Shown here: positions 6,250 to 7,106 of the stretch, piece after piece | Numbering within the stretch: position 1 is the stretch's first letter | Layout: each line of letters begins with the position of its first letter | Source of the DNA: Clostridiales bacterium | GTDB taxonomy: Bacteria; Bacillota; Clostridia; Oscillospirales; Acutalibacteraceae | Direction: 5' to 3' | Assembly (NCBI GenBank): GCA_019421725.1 | Contig: JAHZES010000006.1 | Location: 7,680-14,785, forward strand | Length of the DNA: 7,106 nt | Translations under genes and position numbers: made by a program | Notes under the pieces: generated by a model | What the model was told of the DNA's origin: nothing | The model's input: only the letters and a program-made list of their open reading frames with translations | Databases searched by the model: none

Positions 6250-7106
6250 ATGATACAAACAACAAAAGAACGTGTGCTGCAATTCTGGAGCTGGTTTGGC
6301 GCGGTGCGTCCGGAGCTGGAGCAGGCAATTTCCAGCGGCAAATACGACCTGGCAGGCGCGTTCTGCGGCAGTAAGCTCAAAGGGCTCGGCTTACCCTTTC
6401 TTTGTGAAGCCGGCGGTTCCGGCGGAAATTTTGCGTTGGCCATGTGCCCCTGCGGCAGCAAAACCGAGCAGTTTGTCTGCCGTTACTGGCGTCAGCTCGC
6501 ACCTGAACTTGAAAACTGGAATTTTTTTGCCTTCCGGCAGCCCCGCACTCCCGCCGACTGCCAAAAGCTGCGTCTTGGCGGAACCGAGATCGACGCATCG
6601 CTTTTTACGTTTTACTGCGAGGCAAATGACGAACGGCAAAAATACGACATCACCGTTGTTTCTCCCATATTTTCCGGCCGGACAGACGCGGAAAAGCACG
6701 CCTTCGGCATGATGCTGCTTTACCTGTTTCTTGGCGAAGCTTTGACCGAAGTTTATATCGGCGACCTGATTTGCCGCGACACGCCTCCCAAAAACGCCGG
6801 GAGCTCAATGAGCTTTTCAGAGTTCTGCGCCATGCTGCAAAGCACCCCCGCGACCCGTGCATGGCCCTGGGTCAACGACCCCACTGCGCTCTGCTTTGGC
6901 TACCATCCCACTACCGGCTCTGAGGAAGGGCTGCGCGGCGACATTATCGGCGGGTTTACCCGCCATGTTCCGCTGCTGGGCGCACCGTTTGACGAAGCCG
7001 ACGGTCTTCGCGCGTTCGGCGGCGTCTTCTGCTATTTTTATTACCCTGCGCAGCAGCATGACGCAGCGGAACGCAGCAACCTTGCGGCAAGGCTTGAGCA
7101 GCTGCT
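6250..7106 (+). CDS. Cysteine-rich soluble protein of unknown function (3' end outside window)
   Basis: I do not recognise a named family with confidence. The 285 visible residues have no signal peptide or membrane helix, so the product is probably cytoplasmic. Features are FWSWF near the N-terminus (12-16), APELENWNFFAFRQPR (84-99), and LYLFLGEALTEVYIGD (157-172). This spacing of FWxWF, aPeLxxWxxxaFRqPR and LGE recalls a family of bacterial hypothetical proteins, from memory only. A second part from about 205 (WPWVNDPTALCFGYHP, then RGDIIGGFTRH at 229-239) may be a separate domain. Eleven cysteines are visible, including CPCG (66-69); they do not form an obvious zinc-finger pattern. ATG at 6250 is favoured because GAGAGGA (6234-6240) lies 9 nt upstream. 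An in-frame ATG at 6232 lacks a good ribosome site. Codon use resembles the neighbours. It follows the envelope operon but is separated by its terminator, so a functional link is not implied. Confidence 0.85.
   Translation, partial: MIQTTKERVLQFWSWFGAVRPELEQAISSGKYDLAGAFCGSKLKGLGLPFLCEAGGSGGNFALAMCPCGSKTEQFVCRYWRQLAPELENWNFFAFRQPRTPADCQKLRLGGTEIDASLFTFYCEANDERQKYDITVVSPIFSGRTDAEKHAFGMMLLYLFLGEALTEVYIGDLICRDTPPKNAGSSMSFSEFCAMLQSTPATRAWPWVNDPTALCFGYHPTTGSEEGLRGDIIGGFTRHVPLLGAPFDEADGLRAFGGVFCYFYYPAQQHDAAERSNLAARLEQL

Noticed and set aside
6232..6252. Alternative in-frame ATG at 6232 for the unknown gene
   Set aside because: There is no purine-rich ribosome site at a suitable distance upstream of it, whereas the ATG at 6250 has GAGAGGA 9 nt upstream.

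Overview
The window looks like chromosomal DNA from a moderately GC-rich Clostridia member, most likely of the Oscillospiraceae/Ruminococcaceae type. That placement is an inference from three things: the LplB/LplC-type sugar permeases without a linked ATPase, the Gram-positive lipoprotein signal, and strong Shine-Dalgarno sites with TATAAT promoters. There are no RNA genes, mobile elements, CRISPR arrays or phage genes. Seven protein genes account for almost all of the sequence.

Region 1 (1-3229, minus strand) is a carbohydrate ABC importer operon. Read on the minus strand, the order is permease 1 (LplB type, 1948-2910), permease 2 (LplC/YtcP type, 1053-1928) and a solute-binding lipoprotein (1-934, cut by the left edge). 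A good promoter sits at 3018-3046. Directly upstream of it lies a dense cluster of TTTGAA/TTCAAA words that looks like a regulator-binding region. A stem-loop lies between permease 2 and the binding protein. No ATP-hydrolysing subunit is present, as is common for CUT1 systems that share one ATPase.

Region 2 (3171-3860, minus strand) is a single histidine phosphatase (phosphoglycerate-mutase-like) gene with its own extended -10 promoter and a hairpin terminator. Its N-terminus is abnormal: the RHG catalytic signature is missing. Codons for Arg-His lie immediately before the only usable start, which suggests a damaged 5' end or a pseudoenzyme.

Region 3 (4026-6177, plus strand) is a two-gene cell-envelope unit: a membrane-anchored M23 metallopeptidase followed by a membrane-anchored NodB-type polysaccharide deacetylase. 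It ends in a strong terminator. The two products would act on the same outer face of the membrane, one cutting peptide cross-links and the other removing acetyl groups from glycan.

Region 4 (6127-7106, plus strand) holds the start of a cysteine-rich soluble protein of unknown function, cut by the right edge. Its probable promoter is interlaced with the upstream terminator hairpin.

I did not find a convincing new multi-gene system. The observations most worth checking are the lost phosphatase motif, the operator-like cluster, the promoter/terminator overlap and the uncharacterised cysteine-rich protein.
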